Source: Micavibrio sp.
GTDB taxonomy: Bacteria; Pseudomonadota; Alphaproteobacteria; Micavibrionales; UBA2020
Reading direction: 5' to 3'
NCBI GenBank assembly: GCA_028283745.1
Contig: JAPWJZ010000008.1
Coordinates: forward strand, 499,290-563,289
Length of the DNA: 64,000 nt
The notes beneath the pieces are model-generated. The model did not search any database. It was not told the origin of the DNA and saw only the letters and a program-made list of their open reading frames with translations. Positions 1-6,800 of the stretch are shown in pieces; within the stretch, counting starts at the first letter, position 1, and every line of letters starts with the position of its first letter. The position numbers and the translations under genes were made by a program.

Positions 1-104
1 GTATTCGCAAAAAACTGAACGATGACCCGAAAAACCCGGCGCTGCTGAAAACAGTACGTGGCGTGGGATATATGTTCAGCGGCGAAGCAAAAGTGGCTGA
101 TTAA
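1..104 (+). CDS. OmpR-family response regulator, C-terminal end (partial)
   Basis: Only the last 33 codons are present, read in frame from base 3 to the TAA at 102-104. The peptide carries the wing of an OmpR/PhoB winged helix: an arginine/lysine-rich start, then TVRGVGYMF near the end, which is the usual last beta-hairpin of this family, and a short tail ending KVAD. This identifies a transcriptional response regulator whose receiver domain lies upstream of the window. A hairpin terminator follows at 146-188. The family call is strong; the target genes cannot be told. Confidence 0.85.
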   Translation, partial: IRKKLNDDPKNPALLKTVRGVGYMFSGEAKVAD

Positions 105-145
105 GCCTAAAAATCAATTATTTAGATTTGCAATCCGGAATCTAA

Positions 146-188
146 AAAGCCAGCGTCGTATTCCCCTAGAGGATAAGGCGCTGGCTTT
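146..188 (+). terminator. Rho-independent terminator after the partial response regulator
   Basis: AAAGCCAGCG at 146-155 pairs with CGCTGGCTTT at 179-188 around a 23-base loop and is followed by TCTTGTT. It lies 41 bases after the stop of the truncated regulator gene. Confidence 0.75.
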
Positions 189-267
189 CTTGTTAGGCTA
201 TTCGGAATGACTAATGCTTATCGATATAATCTGGTTCCGGCGTTTTTGAAGATTATTTGCAGTTTTT

Positions 268-702
268 TTAGTGCAGCTTGCTTCCCGCCATAAAGCCCGC
301 CAGGCTCGCCAGCACAACCGACGTACGGGGGTGGTTGGCGATGGGGTCTTCAAGGCCCTTTGTCGCAGCTTCAATCGCCGCAATAAGGGAATCGGTATTG
401 TTCTGGTGCATCAGCCGCGCTTTCGCGTCGCGAATGTCGTTCAGGTGCAATGCCACAGCCGCCGCAAAAGCCGCCAGCAGCAGGGCCGCCGCGCCCGTGC
501 TGACCGCGGCAATCCACGGCGCATAGGTATCCAGCAGCAGTTCATGAAACGCCATCAGCATAAAGATGATGCCCGTGCAGCCGAGGAACAGGGCGATAGC
601 CGATAAGGCAATGCCCGTCTTCGACGGCAGCAGGGGTTTCGAGGGCCGGTTAAGGCCGTTCATCAAAAGCTGCATCAAGACAGGTTCGACGAGCGACAAC
701 AT
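268..702 (-). CDS. Holin-X/YqjE-like small membrane protein
   Basis: A 144-residue protein with two hydrophobic helices (about residues 32-55 and 62-86) and a soluble, helical C-terminal half ending in a further weakly hydrophobic alanine/glycine segment. Its size, the two helices and its place directly behind a DUF883 gene match the YqjE/phage_holin_3_6 group that accompanies ElaB/YqjD proteins. It starts 5 bases after the stop of the DUF883 gene, so the two form an operon. In enterobacteria these proteins are inner-membrane, stress-induced and ribosome-associated; here a role at the membrane under stress is inferred from the shared EcfG-like promoter at 1136-1161. Confidence 0.6.
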   Translation of the reverse strand: MLSLVEPVLMQLLMNGLNRPSKPLLPSKTGIALSAIALFLGCTGIIFMLMAFHELLLDTYAPWIAAVSTGAAALLLAAFAAAVALHLNDIRDAKARLMHQNNTDSLIAAIEAATKGLEDPIANHPRTSVVLASLAGFMAGSKLH

Positions 703-707
703 GTTGA

Positions 708-1088
708 TTAACCCCGGCTGCGCAGCAGGAAGCTGGTCACAAGACCGGCCGCGAAGGCGACCATGATGGCCTGACGGGGGTTATCCTTCACCTGGGATTC
801 CAGCTTGGCGAGGGTTTCATCGCTTTTCGCAACCATGTCATCGACGCGCTGGCTGGCGGCGTCTTTCAAATCGGCGACTTTGGCTTTGCCGTCAGACTTC
901 AGGTGCTGGGTGAGGGCGGCAATGTTTTCTTTCAGCGATTCGATATCGCGGCGGATATCGCCGATTTCGGTGTAATTCGCTTCCGCGTCGTGCACGGCGT
1001 TGTTCGCATAGGTTTTCGCGTCTTTCACGAATTCCTTGGCGGTGTTTGCGGCATTGTTGCCGAGGTTCTGGGTATCTGCTTTTTGCAT
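708..1088 (-). CDS. DUF883 (ElaB/YqjD-like) membrane-anchored stress protein
   Basis: A 126-residue protein, mostly charged amphipathic helix (residues 10-95), ending in the DUF883 signature: NPRQA, a hydrophobic glycine/alanine helix and a final LLRSRG. The C-terminal helix is a tail anchor in the inner membrane. E. coli relatives (ElaB, YqjD) bind ribosomes or protect membranes in stationary phase. It is the first gene of a two-gene operon with the holin-like gene at 268-702. The start at 1088 has an AGGAG-type site just upstream (ctcct on the plus strand near 1099). An EcfG-like promoter lies 47 bases upstream. Confidence 0.8.
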   Translation of the reverse strand: MQKADTQNLGNNAANTAKEFVKDAKTYANNAVHDAEANYTEIGDIRRDIESLKENIAALTQHLKSDGKAKVADLKDAASQRVDDMVAKSDETLAKLESQVKDNPRQAIMVAFAAGLVTSFLLRSRG

Positions 1089-1135
1089 GTGCTTAATCTC
1101 CTGCGGGATTGAAATAATGGCGGGTCAGAAATGCT

Positions 1136-1161
1136 AACGCTGCACTGCGGTAAATGGTTCT
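1136..1161 (-). promoter_or_regulatory. Candidate EcfG promoter for the DUF883 operon
   Basis: On the minus strand this reads AGAAC-N17-CGTT, one base away from the alphaproteobacterial general-stress consensus GGAAC-N16/17-CGTT. The -10 element is 47 bases upstream of the ATG at 1088. Confidence 0.55.
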
Positions 1162-1206
1162 AACATAAAAGGCCTTTCGGCACATAAAGTTATTCACGGC
1201 CGAAGA

Positions 1207-1245
1207 AAAACGGCGTTTCCCGTTTGTGGCGGGAAACGCCGTTTT
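1207..1245 (-). terminator. Strong hairpin terminator after csbD-like gene
   Basis: A 15-base perfect inverted repeat (1207-1221 and 1231-1245) with a 9-base loop. AAAA/TTTT ends let it work in either direction. It separates the CsbD gene from the DUF883 operon, both on the minus strand. Confidence 0.85.
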
Positions 1246-1281
1246 ATCCAGCCTTGTCAGGCGGCGGGCCTAACGGGGCAT

Positions 1282-1485
1282 TTACATGGATTTATCGTCT
1301 TCCCATGCTTTCAGCTGGGCTTCGGCGTCATCACGGGCAACGCCATAGGCTTTCTGGATGGAGCCGGCAAGCTTGATGCGGTCGCCGTTGATTTTGGCAA
1401 GGTCGTCATCCGTCAACTTGCCCCATTTCGCCTGGATTTCGCCTTTAATCTCGTTCCACTGGCCTTTGATGATGTCGTTGTTCAT
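1282..1485 (-). CDS. CsbD family stress protein
   Basis: A 67-residue hydrophilic protein beginning MNNDIIKGQWNEIKG, the hallmark start of the CsbD family, with a second helical segment (QKAYGVARDDAEAQL). CsbD-like proteins are small general-stress proteins (sigma-B controlled in Bacillus, osmotic stress in proteobacteria) of unknown biochemistry. The reading frame runs 24 codons further upstream, but the ATG at 1485 is chosen because AGGAG sits 8 bases before it and the family starts there. It may be transcribed from its own promoter or by read-through from the PRC-barrel gene; the hairpin at 1522-1552 lies between them. Confidence 0.9.
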   Translation of the reverse strand: MNNDIIKGQWNEIKGEIQAKWGKLTDDDLAKINGDRIKLAGSIQKAYGVARDDAEAQLKAWEDDKSM

Positions 1486-1521
1486 GCGTGTTCTCCTGAA
1501 AAATATTTTAACGGGTGGGTT

Positions 1522-1552
1522 ATGCGGCCCGCAATACAAATGCGGGCCGCAT
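1522..1552 (-). terminator. Hairpin between PRC-barrel and CsbD genes
   Basis: A perfect 12-base stem (ATGCGGCCCGCA / TGCGGGCCGCAT) with a 7-base loop directly after the stop of the PRC-barrel gene. No long T-run follows on the minus strand, so it may attenuate or stabilise rather than fully terminate. Confidence 0.6.
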
Positions 1553-1563
1553 ATCACCGGTCG

Positions 1564-2436
1564 TTACTTGGTGGTCGTGGTTTTCTCGAAGGTCTTGAAC
1601 TCGGCCGACTGGGCTGCGTTCAGCTTCAGGTCCACGTTGTCCTTGTCGCGGACAAGGCGCGTGGCGTCGAAGTTAAGGGCGACTTTGTCACCGCCCATGC
1701 CCAGCACCTGGTCATATGCCGCAATCACCAGCTGTGCGCGGCCGTCACGCAGCGAGACGTTGTCGATGGCGGCGAGTTTTTTGCCGTTCTGGTCGACAAG
1801 GTTGCCGTCGAGGATTTTCTTCACGCTATAGCCGTTGTCCGGAATAACGCGGATGTCGTTCTTTTCAGACGGCTCGTACGAGAATTCAGCGACTTTATCG
1901 ATGGTTTTCTCGGTGATCGGCATTACAACGTCGCCTTCCTTGGTGCGGTCGATGACGGCATCATAGTCAAAGGCTGCAAGCTTGCCGCCCATGCCCATGA
2001 AGTCGCCGTCTTTCACGACAACCAGTTTCGCGGTGCCGGCGCTGTCAAGAATTACGTCCTCGACTACGGCGACTTTTTCGTTCTGCTGGTTATATACCGG
2101 CTTGCCGATCATGCCGTTGGCGGTCATGCGCTTGTCGAGCGAGACGGGCGCGGCCTTTACCTTCGGGTCGTCATTCATCATCGAGGCTTTCACGCTGTCG
2201 GCAGCGGACTCGATTTTATCGCCGGCTTTGGACGCGGCGTTCGATACGTTGGCTTTGGTGTCTTCCCAGCCCTGCTTCAGTTCGTCGGAAGCGGAGGTGC
2301 CTTTGGGGGTTTCGTCATAGGTTTTGGCAACGGTCTTGCCGTTTTCATCGTAGGTGGTCATGTCAGCGGCAAAAGCCGGGGCAGCTGCCAGCAGGGCGAC
2401 CAGCGATACAGCGGTCAAAAAACGAATATTTTTCAT
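1564..2436 (-). CDS. Periplasmic protein with two PRC-barrel domains
   Basis: A 290-residue protein with a clear Sec signal peptide (about residues 1-24, cleaved at AFA-AD), a helical acidic linker (40-95), then two PRC-barrel-like beta domains. The first starts at GMIGKPVYN (about 113-180) and the second at GYSVKKILDG (about 205-275). Each contains a D-x-x-GMGG-like turn. PRC-barrels are small ligand or protein-interaction modules; exported alphaproteobacterial versions are common in stress regulons but their function is unknown. AAGGAG precedes the ATG, and an EcfG-like promoter sits 51 bases upstream. It is transcribed divergently from the EF-hand gene. Confidence 0.8.
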   Translation of the reverse strand: MKNIRFLTAVSLVALLAAAPAFAADMTTYDENGKTVAKTYDETPKGTSASDELKQGWEDTKANVSNAASKAGDKIESAADSVKASMMNDDPKVKAAPVSLDKRMTANGMIGKPVYNQQNEKVAVVEDVILDSAGTAKLVVVKDGDFMGMGGKLAAFDYDAVIDRTKEGDVVMPITEKTIDKVAEFSYEPSEKNDIRVIPDNGYSVKKILDGNLVDQNGKKLAAIDNVSLRDGRAQLVIAAYDQVLGMGGDKVALNFDATRLVRDKDNVDLKLNAAQSAEFKTFEKTTTTK

Positions 2437-2487
2437 AGCAAAATCTCCTTGAGGTTCTCTGGATTTTTAAGTGGTTCCGCAGGGGCA

Positions 2488-2513
2488 TACGTCACAGCAC
2501 CCCTTATAGTTCC
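2488..2513 (-). promoter_or_regulatory. Candidate EcfG promoter for the PRC-barrel gene
   Basis: Minus strand reads GGAAC-N17-CGTA, 8 of 9 consensus bases of the EcfG promoter, placed 51 bases upstream of the ATG at 2436. Confidence 0.55.
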
Positions 2514-2587
2514 GCTTTTGAACGACTGCGCTGGTACAAGAGCCTTATATAAATAAAGGTATGCGCCTGAATGCCGCCGAATAACGG

Positions 2588-2613
2588 GGAACCGAAACAA
2601 GACCTGTGGCATT
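2588..2613 (+). promoter_or_regulatory. Possible EcfG-like promoter for the EF-hand gene
   Basis: GGAAC-N17-CATT, 8 of 9 consensus bases, 35 bases upstream of the ATG at 2649. It would form a divergent stress-promoter pair with the element at 2488-2513. Confidence 0.4.
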
Positions 2614-2648
2614 AGCCCCCCTGACAAACACTTCGAAAGGGAAAAGTC

Positions 2649-3287
2649 ATGTTCAACAAAGCAAAAATTCTGGCCTCAGCGGCCGCCATTGCGCTCATCG
2701 CCGCTACCGGCGCGGCGCATGCTGAAACTACCGTCATCAAGCAAACCGTCGCTGAAACGCCCGCCGGCAATACCGTCGTCGGCACCGAAACCACGACGAC
2801 CAGCTCGTCTTCCGTCACAACGCATACGGCAACGGAGCCTTTGGCCGCTGCTGCCGGTTCGCGCACCATTCACGTTGAAGATTTTGACACCAACGGTGAC
2901 CATATTCTGTCAACGCAGGAAATTGGCGATGCGCTGTTCAAGCTGTACGATACCGACGGCAACCAGGTTATCGACAACAACGAATATGAACGCCCCGCCG
3001 TGCTGACCATCGCGCCGGTCGCCAAAACCACCACCGTCACCTATGACTTCAACAACGACGGCATTCCCGACAAGCAAGTCGTGACCGAGCAGCAGTTCAT
3101 GGAAAAAACCCAGCTGAGCCGCTTTGACAAAAACGGCAACGGCCTGTCGCCGCACGAATTCACCGGCAAATACTTCAATCAGGTTGACGTTGATAAAAGC
3201 AAGGTCATTGAAATGAAAGAATGGCAAGGCGTTTACATCGCCAGCATCGATGCGAAAAACCGCGCCGAAGCCGCCCTGAACAAGTAA
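2649..3287 (+). CDS. Exported EF-hand calcium-binding protein
   Basis: A 212-residue protein with a signal peptide (residues 1-25, AHA-E) and a threonine/serine-rich linker (26-70). It then has four or five EF-hand-type loops: DTNGDHILSTQE, DTDGNQVIDNNE, DFNNDGIPDKQV, DKNGNGLSPHEF and a weaker DVDKSKVIEMKE. The D-x-D/N-x-D/N-G pattern with a glutamate near position 12 predicts calcium binding, so this is probably a periplasmic calcium buffer or sensor. A gaaaggg ribosome site precedes the ATG. Two tandem hairpins follow the gene. It is divergent from the PRC-barrel gene, with a plausible shared stress-promoter region. Confidence 0.85.
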   Translation: MFNKAKILASAAAIALIAATGAAHAETTVIKQTVAETPAGNTVVGTETTTTSSSSVTTHTATEPLAAAAGSRTIHVEDFDTNGDHILSTQEIGDALFKLYDTDGNQVIDNNEYERPAVLTIAPVAKTTTVTYDFNNDGIPDKQVVTEQQFMEKTQLSRFDKNGNGLSPHEFTGKYFNQVDVDKSKVIEMKEWQGVYIASIDAKNRAEAALNK

Positions 3288-3315
3288 TTTTTCGCTCAAC
3301 CTTTGCGACAGGATT

Positions 3316-3371
3316 CAAAAAGGGGACTTCTCCAGGCCCAAAACCTCGCAAGCACCACTGTCCCTTTTTTG
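3316..3371 (+). terminator. Long-loop hairpin downstream of EF-hand gene
   Basis: CAAAAAGGGGAC (3316-3327) pairs with GTCCCTTTTTTG (3360-3371) with one G-U pair and a 32-base loop. The T-rich 3' arm makes it a plausible first terminator. Confidence 0.5.
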
Positions 3372-3375
3372 AAAC

Positions 3376-3414
3376 GGATGCCCGGTTTGCCCTGACCGGG
3401 CATCCTGCTTTTTT
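3376..3414 (+). terminator. Rho-independent terminator downstream of EF-hand gene
   Basis: GGATGCCCGG (3376-3385) pairs with CCGGGCATCC (3396-3405) around a 10-base loop and is followed by TGCTTTTTT. Confidence 0.85.
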
Positions 3415-3452
3415 GGCGGATTTTTCGTGCAGTTAATATTCTGTTTCATACG

Positions 3453-3478
3453 GGAACGGCGGCACGCCGCCGCCCGTT
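3453..3478 (+). promoter_or_regulatory. EcfG-type general-stress promoter (exact consensus)
   Basis: GGAAC at 3453-3457, 17 bases, CGTT at 3475-3478: an exact match to the EcfG consensus. It lies 79 bases upstream of the lipoprotein ATG at 3558 and just after a terminator, so it starts a new unit. Confidence 0.7.
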
Positions 3479-3557
3479 GGTTCTTGCAAGCGATAAGAAT
3501 TCCGGCGCCATCACCCCTTCCGGTGCGGTGGCCAAAACATTCCAGAGGAGAACGACC

Positions 3558-3800
3558 ATGAAAAAATCATTCGCAATCACATCGAAAGCCGCAATTTGCG
3601 GCGTTATGCTGCTGGCCCTTGGCGCCTGCAGCAACATGAGCAACTCGCAGCAGCGCCTCGTTTCTGGTGCCGGTATCGGCGCGGTCGGCGGCGCGGCGGT
3701 GACAGGCCTTACCGGCGGCTGCGTTTCCTGCGGCGCGGCAATCGGCGCGGGTGCGGGCGCGGTTGGCGGTTATATCGTCGACCAGAACGCACGCCACTAA
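3558..3800 (+). CDS. Small glycine-zipper lipoprotein
   Basis: An 80-residue lipoprotein. The signal peptide ends in the lipobox LGAC (cysteine about residue 24), followed by a short Ser/Asn/Gln linker and a glycine/alanine-rich segment with repeated GxxxG spacing (about 37-72) of the glycine-zipper type found in outer-membrane or periplasmic stress lipoproteins. The frame extends upstream, but the ATG at 3558 follows GAGGAG (3545-3550) and gives a proper lipoprotein signal. It probably shares an operon with the DUF4142 lipoprotein 46 bases downstream, both driven by the EcfG promoter at 3453-3478. Biochemical role unknown. Confidence 0.8.
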   Translation: MKKSFAITSKAAICGVMLLALGACSNMSNSQQRLVSGAGIGAVGGAAVTGLTGGCVSCGAAIGAGAGAVGGYIVDQNARH

Positions 3801-3846
3801 TTTTTCCTAAACGCACGTAAAAGTTTAAAGCAGGAGATTATATTCC

Positions 3847-4365
3847 ATGATGAAAAAACACCTGAACACGGCTATGGCCGTTGGCGCTGCCATTCTTCTT
3901 GCCGGCTGCACCATGAACAGCAACACCATCAACCATTCGGCCAGCGAAAACTTCGTCAGCAAGGTTGCCATGAGTGACCATTTCGAGATGGCGTCCAGCA
4001 CCCTCGCACTGAAAAAGTCGCATAATGCGCAAGTCCGCGCCTTTGCCCGCAGCATGATTGACGATCATGCCGGAAGCGAGCGTGAATTGCGCAATGCCGT
4101 TAACAGCTCCAGCGTCGACCGCAACTTCGTGACCGATGACTTGAGCGGCACCTATACCGACAAGCTTGACATGCTGAGGGGCAAGCGCGGCAAGGATTTC
4201 GACACGGCCTACATTATGGCCCAGCGCGAAACGCATAGCGATGCCGTCCGCCTGTTCCGCGATTACCGCGAGCACGGCAGCAGCAAGTCCCTGCGTCAGT
4301 TCGCGGTGGATAGCCTGCCCACGATTGAAGCGCACGAACAGCGCATCTACAAAATCAATCCGTAA
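3847..4365 (+). CDS. DUF4142 family lipoprotein
   Basis: A 172-residue protein with a lipobox (LAGC, cysteine about residue 20) and a ferritin-like, all-helical DUF4142 domain (about 35-170). The family pattern is visible: a helix with FVSKVAMSDHFEMASSTLAL, an ARSMIDDHAGSE helix, and a late YIMAQRETHSDAVRLF helix rich in His/Asp/Glu. DUF4142 proteins are exported, often stress-induced in alphaproteobacteria, and of unknown activity. AGGAGA precedes the ATG. It is cotranscribed with the glycine-zipper lipoprotein and closed by a strong terminator. Confidence 0.85.
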   Translation: MMKKHLNTAMAVGAAILLAGCTMNSNTINHSASENFVSKVAMSDHFEMASSTLALKKSHNAQVRAFARSMIDDHAGSERELRNAVNSSSVDRNFVTDDLSGTYTDKLDMLRGKRGKDFDTAYIMAQRETHSDAVRLFRDYREHGSSKSLRQFAVDSLPTIEAHEQRIYKINP

Positions 4366-4394
4366 GCCATACGCGCTTTCTTCCCGGCGCATAC

Positions 4395-4435
4395 AAAAAA
4401 CCGCCCCTTGGGTTTGCCTCGAGGGGCGGTTTTTT
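4395..4435 (+). terminator. Rho-independent terminator after DUF4142 gene
   Basis: AAAAAACCGCCCCTTG and the complementary GAGGGGCGGTTTTTT form a GC-rich stem flanked by A and T runs, an ideal intrinsic (possibly bidirectional) terminator. Confidence 0.9.
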
Positions 4436-4513
4436 ATGGTGCGGGACTTTGCCAATTTTCGCCGGTATTGCCAGCCGCCCGTCAAGGGATGCAGGTTCCA
4501 GACCGGGCGCGCC

Positions 4514-4538
4514 GGAACTTAGGGGCCGTGCTGCCGTT
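4514..4538 (+). promoter_or_regulatory. EcfG-type general-stress promoter (exact consensus)
   Basis: GGAAC at 4514-4518, 16 bases, CGTT at 4535-4538. It is 38 bases upstream of the ATG at 4577 and follows a strong terminator. Confidence 0.7.
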
Positions 4539-4576
4539 GGTTGCATAGAATTCCACTTAAAAAACAGGAGGCAATA

Positions 4577-5119
4577 ATGAACAACCTAGAAGCCGGACAT
4601 ACCATTCCCGCCAGCAACGCCGGCCCTGCCATGGCCGTGAATGAACGCGGCAGCCTTGGAGTCAACACAGATTACATCGCCAGTCTCGACCAGCAGATCG
4701 ACAGCCTGGAGAATAATACCGACCGCCTGCACGCATTGCTGCAGCGCCATGCCGGCACACTGGAGCATGAAGGCCTGCGCCGCGATACCGACCTGCTGCT
4801 GAACTGGATGACCCAAAGCGCGGATGGCCTGCGCACCGTGCGCAAATTGTTTGAAAGCGGCCCCGGCTGGCTGAACGACCTGAAAGAACGCATGCGCCTG
4901 GGCCGTGAAGAACTGGAACGCCTTGAGAGCGAAGGCGGCAACCTAGCCCCCCGTGCCGCGACTGACCAGAGCCGCGAGCTGGCCGAGGTCTGGCGCGGTG
5001 TTGATACCGTTATTGTCGGGCTTGAACCGCTGTTTGCAAATGCCCCTGCAGAGCAACCGGTTGAGGGCGATGTGCAGGAGACCGTGGCGGGTGATGAGCC
5101 GGTTGCGCTTTTGTGCTAA
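4577..5119 (+). CDS. Unknown helical cytoplasmic protein, EcfG-type promoter
   Basis: A 180-residue protein with no signal peptide or membrane segment and no family I recognise. Residues 1-30 are low complexity; 33-125 are strongly helical with heptad-like charged patterns (SLDQQIDSLENNTDRLHALL; LKERMRLGREELERLE), suggesting a coiled coil or helical bundle; the tail (150-180) is acidic and ends LLC. The ATG at 4577 is chosen over an upstream in-frame ATG because CAGGAGG lies 5 bases before it. Its exact-consensus stress promoter suggests it is a general-stress protein; what it does cannot be said. Confidence 0.75.
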   Translation: MNNLEAGHTIPASNAGPAMAVNERGSLGVNTDYIASLDQQIDSLENNTDRLHALLQRHAGTLEHEGLRRDTDLLLNWMTQSADGLRTVRKLFESGPGWLNDLKERMRLGREELERLESEGGNLAPRAATDQSRELAEVWRGVDTVIVGLEPLFANAPAEQPVEGDVQETVAGDEPVALLC

Positions 5120-5206
5120 AGCAGGCGGAACTTTTTGAACCTGCTGCCCGTTAAACCCATACCGGGTTCCTAGGCCCGGCAGTCCACAAAGCATATCCGA
5201 TAAATT

Positions 5207-5243
5207 GCAGCGGGGAGAAGGCGAATAGCTTTCTCCCCGCTGC
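5207..5243. repeat. Inverted repeat (possible terminator)
   Basis: GCAGCGGGGAGAA (5207-5219) and TTCTCCCCGCTGC (5231-5243) form a perfect 13-base stem with an 11-base loop, but no T-run follows on either strand. It lies between two convergent genes. Confidence 0.5.
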
Positions 5244-5272
5244 AGTGTCTTGTGCCGGACGCAAGATTAAGA

Positions 5273-5306
5273 AAGCCCCCGCAGTCGGGGGCAACTGCGG
5301 GGGCTT
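5273..5306 (-). terminator. Hairpin terminator after SH3 gene (minus strand)
   Basis: AAGCCCCCGCAGT (5273-5285) and ACTGCGGGGGCTT (5294-5306): a 13-base perfect stem and 8-base loop. On the minus strand it is followed by TCTTAATCTT. Confidence 0.65.
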
Positions 5307-5335
5307 CGTCGGGGGGATATTTTTAAGCGTGGGGC

Positions 5336-5959
5336 TTATCTGTTGTAGTGGCCGTCGTGGCCATTGTCCCAGCGGTCGTTGTCGTACCGGTTGTTGTCGT
5401 AGCGGTTATCGTAACGGTCGTCGTCGCGGCGGTCGTTATCCCAGTGGCCATCGGGACCGCGATTATCGGGGCCGCGGTTGTCAAAGCCGGGGCGGCCGCG
5501 GTCCTGGTACACAATGTAGCGACCGCTGCGGGGGTCCAGCTGTTCGCCGTGCGTCCAGTAGCTCTGGTTTCTGTAGAACGAATAAGTCGGGTAATACTGG
5601 TTCCAGTAATCGATCTGGCTGAAAGCGAGCAGGGGCAGGCCCAGCTGTTCACGGTAGGTGATAACGGGGTAGTGGCTTTGGCGGTACGTGGTGATCACGT
5701 ATTTACCGGGCAGCCAGCCGCGCGCGCCGTTCAGGCCTACATCGCACCAGTTGTTGGTGGTGCAGCCGTAAACAACAACGGCGGGCTTGCCCGCAACTTT
5801 TACCAGCGCGGGGAAGTTGGCGGCAGGGCCCGCGCGCAGCGTGACGGTTTTGCTAAGGTAGCCATTAACAGCGGCCTCTGCCCGGCCGCTAAAGCCGGCG
5901 ACGGCGATCAGCGCCAGAAAGCCCAGGGCAATATTGCGGGAAGCGAACGTGCGTTTCAT
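5336..5959 (-). CDS. Exported bacterial SH3-domain protein with Asp/Asn/Arg/Tyr-rich tail
   Basis: A 207-residue protein. Residues 1-29 form a signal peptide (AEA-AV); about 30-95 form an SH3b domain with the usual TLRAGPAANFP opening, VYGCTTNNWCDV core (two cysteines) and GWLPGKYV end. Residues 96-140 are aromatic-rich. Residues 150-207 form a low-complexity tail of D, N, R, Y and G repeats. SH3b domains of this kind bind cell-wall or peptide ligands in the periplasm; the tail is probably disordered. The ATG at 5959 has AGGAG upstream (ctcct on the plus strand near 5971). Single-gene unit ending in the hairpin at 5273-5306. Confidence 0.8.
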   Translation of the reverse strand: MKRTFASRNIALGFLALIAVAGFSGRAEAAVNGYLSKTVTLRAGPAANFPALVKVAGKPAVVVYGCTTNNWCDVGLNGARGWLPGKYVITTYRQSHYPVITYREQLGLPLLAFSQIDYWNQYYPTYSFYRNQSYWTHGEQLDPRSGRYIVYQDRGRPGFDNRGPDNRGPDGHWDNDRRDDDRYDNRYDNNRYDNDRWDNGHDGHYNR

Positions 5960-6102
5960 GATTGTGTTATCTCCTAAATAGATTCAGTAACGGTTCGTAT
6001 GACAAGTACACGGATGAACCGCCCGCCACCCCGCGCTGTAAACAGATTAAATCAGCGCAAGGTTTTCTTTTTCCAGAATTTATAAGGGGTTGTTATGAAG
6101 AT

Positions 6103-6591
6103 TTACTGCGCGTCGCGGATGGTATCCACCAGCTGCTTCAGCGCGCCCATTTCCACCGGTTTGACAAGGTAATGGTCAAAACCCGCTTCCTTGGACATTT
6201 CTTTGTGCTCGCGCTCGCCCCAGCCGGTTTGTGCCACAATTACGGCGTCTTCCAGCTCTGGCATGCGGCGCATGGTTTGGCAGACTTCATACCCGTTGAT
6301 GCCGGGCAGGCCGATATCCATGAGGACGAGATGGGGTTTGAACTCCTGCGCTTCTTTCAACGCTTCGGGGCCGGTATAGGCCAGATGCACCTGGTTGCCG
6401 AACATTTCCATCATCCAGCCCATGGTTTTGGCTGAATCGACGTTGTCATCCACGACCAGCACGCGCATCAGCACGCCGTCGTCAAACGTATGACGCTTGC
6501 GGGGCGCGGCATCCTGCGGCTTTTCATCTTCCTTCACGGCGGGGATGGCGGCAGTAGGGGCATCTTCGGAAAGTTTGGCGAATTTCAGCAT
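6103..6591 (-). CDS. Stand-alone receiver-domain protein with N-terminal extension
   Basis: A 162-residue protein: a variable charged N-terminus (1-40), then a single REC domain (about 42-160) with acidic pair VVDDN, phospho-acceptor Asp in LVLMDIGLPG, the conserved Thr in AQTGWG and Lys in YLVKPVE. There is no output domain, so it acts by protein contact, as in CheY-like or single-domain regulators. The start at 6591 is preferred over an upstream ATG because AAGGG precedes it. An EcfG-like element lies 95 bases upstream on the same strand. No partner kinase is adjacent. Confidence 0.85.
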   Translation of the reverse strand: MLKFAKLSEDAPTAAIPAVKEDEKPQDAAPRKRHTFDDGVLMRVLVVDDNVDSAKTMGWMMEMFGNQVHLAYTGPEALKEAQEFKPHLVLMDIGLPGINGYEVCQTMRRMPELEDAVIVAQTGWGEREHKEMSKEAGFDHYLVKPVEMGALKQLVDTIRDAQ

Positions 6592-6686
6592 GATATGGGC
6601 CCTTCGTTGAATGGTCCGGCGTAAAGGCTGGTCTGCTGTCAGGCGCAAGTCTCTTGCCGGAGGTAATTTGCGTTATCCATTACCTA

Positions 6687-6711
6687 AACAGCGACCGTGC
6701 CTTTAAGTTCC
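6687..6711 (-). promoter_or_regulatory. Possible EcfG-like promoter for the receiver gene
   Basis: Minus strand reads GGAAC-N16-TGTT, 8 of 9 consensus bases, 95 bases upstream of the ATG at 6591. Confidence 0.4.
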
Positions 6712-6779
6712 CGTGATTATGGTTTTGTCGCTTTTTTTATGCAGAAATCGAACAAATAAAGAACATATAAGGAATATTT

Positions 6780-6800
6780 ATGATACATTATTCGGTATGA
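6780..6800 (+). other. Six-codon leader ORF overlapping the radical SAM start
   Basis: ATG at 6780 follows AAGGA (6769-6773) by six bases, encodes MIHYSV and stops with TGA at 6798-6800, overlapping the ATG at 6797 as ATGA. This layout would let ribosomes reinitiate on the radical SAM gene. Confidence 0.35.

Noticed and set aside
1522-2556. 344-codon forward ORF opposite the PRC-barrel gene
   Set aside because: It runs through the terminator and promoter regions; the reverse gene has a signal peptide and PRC-barrels.
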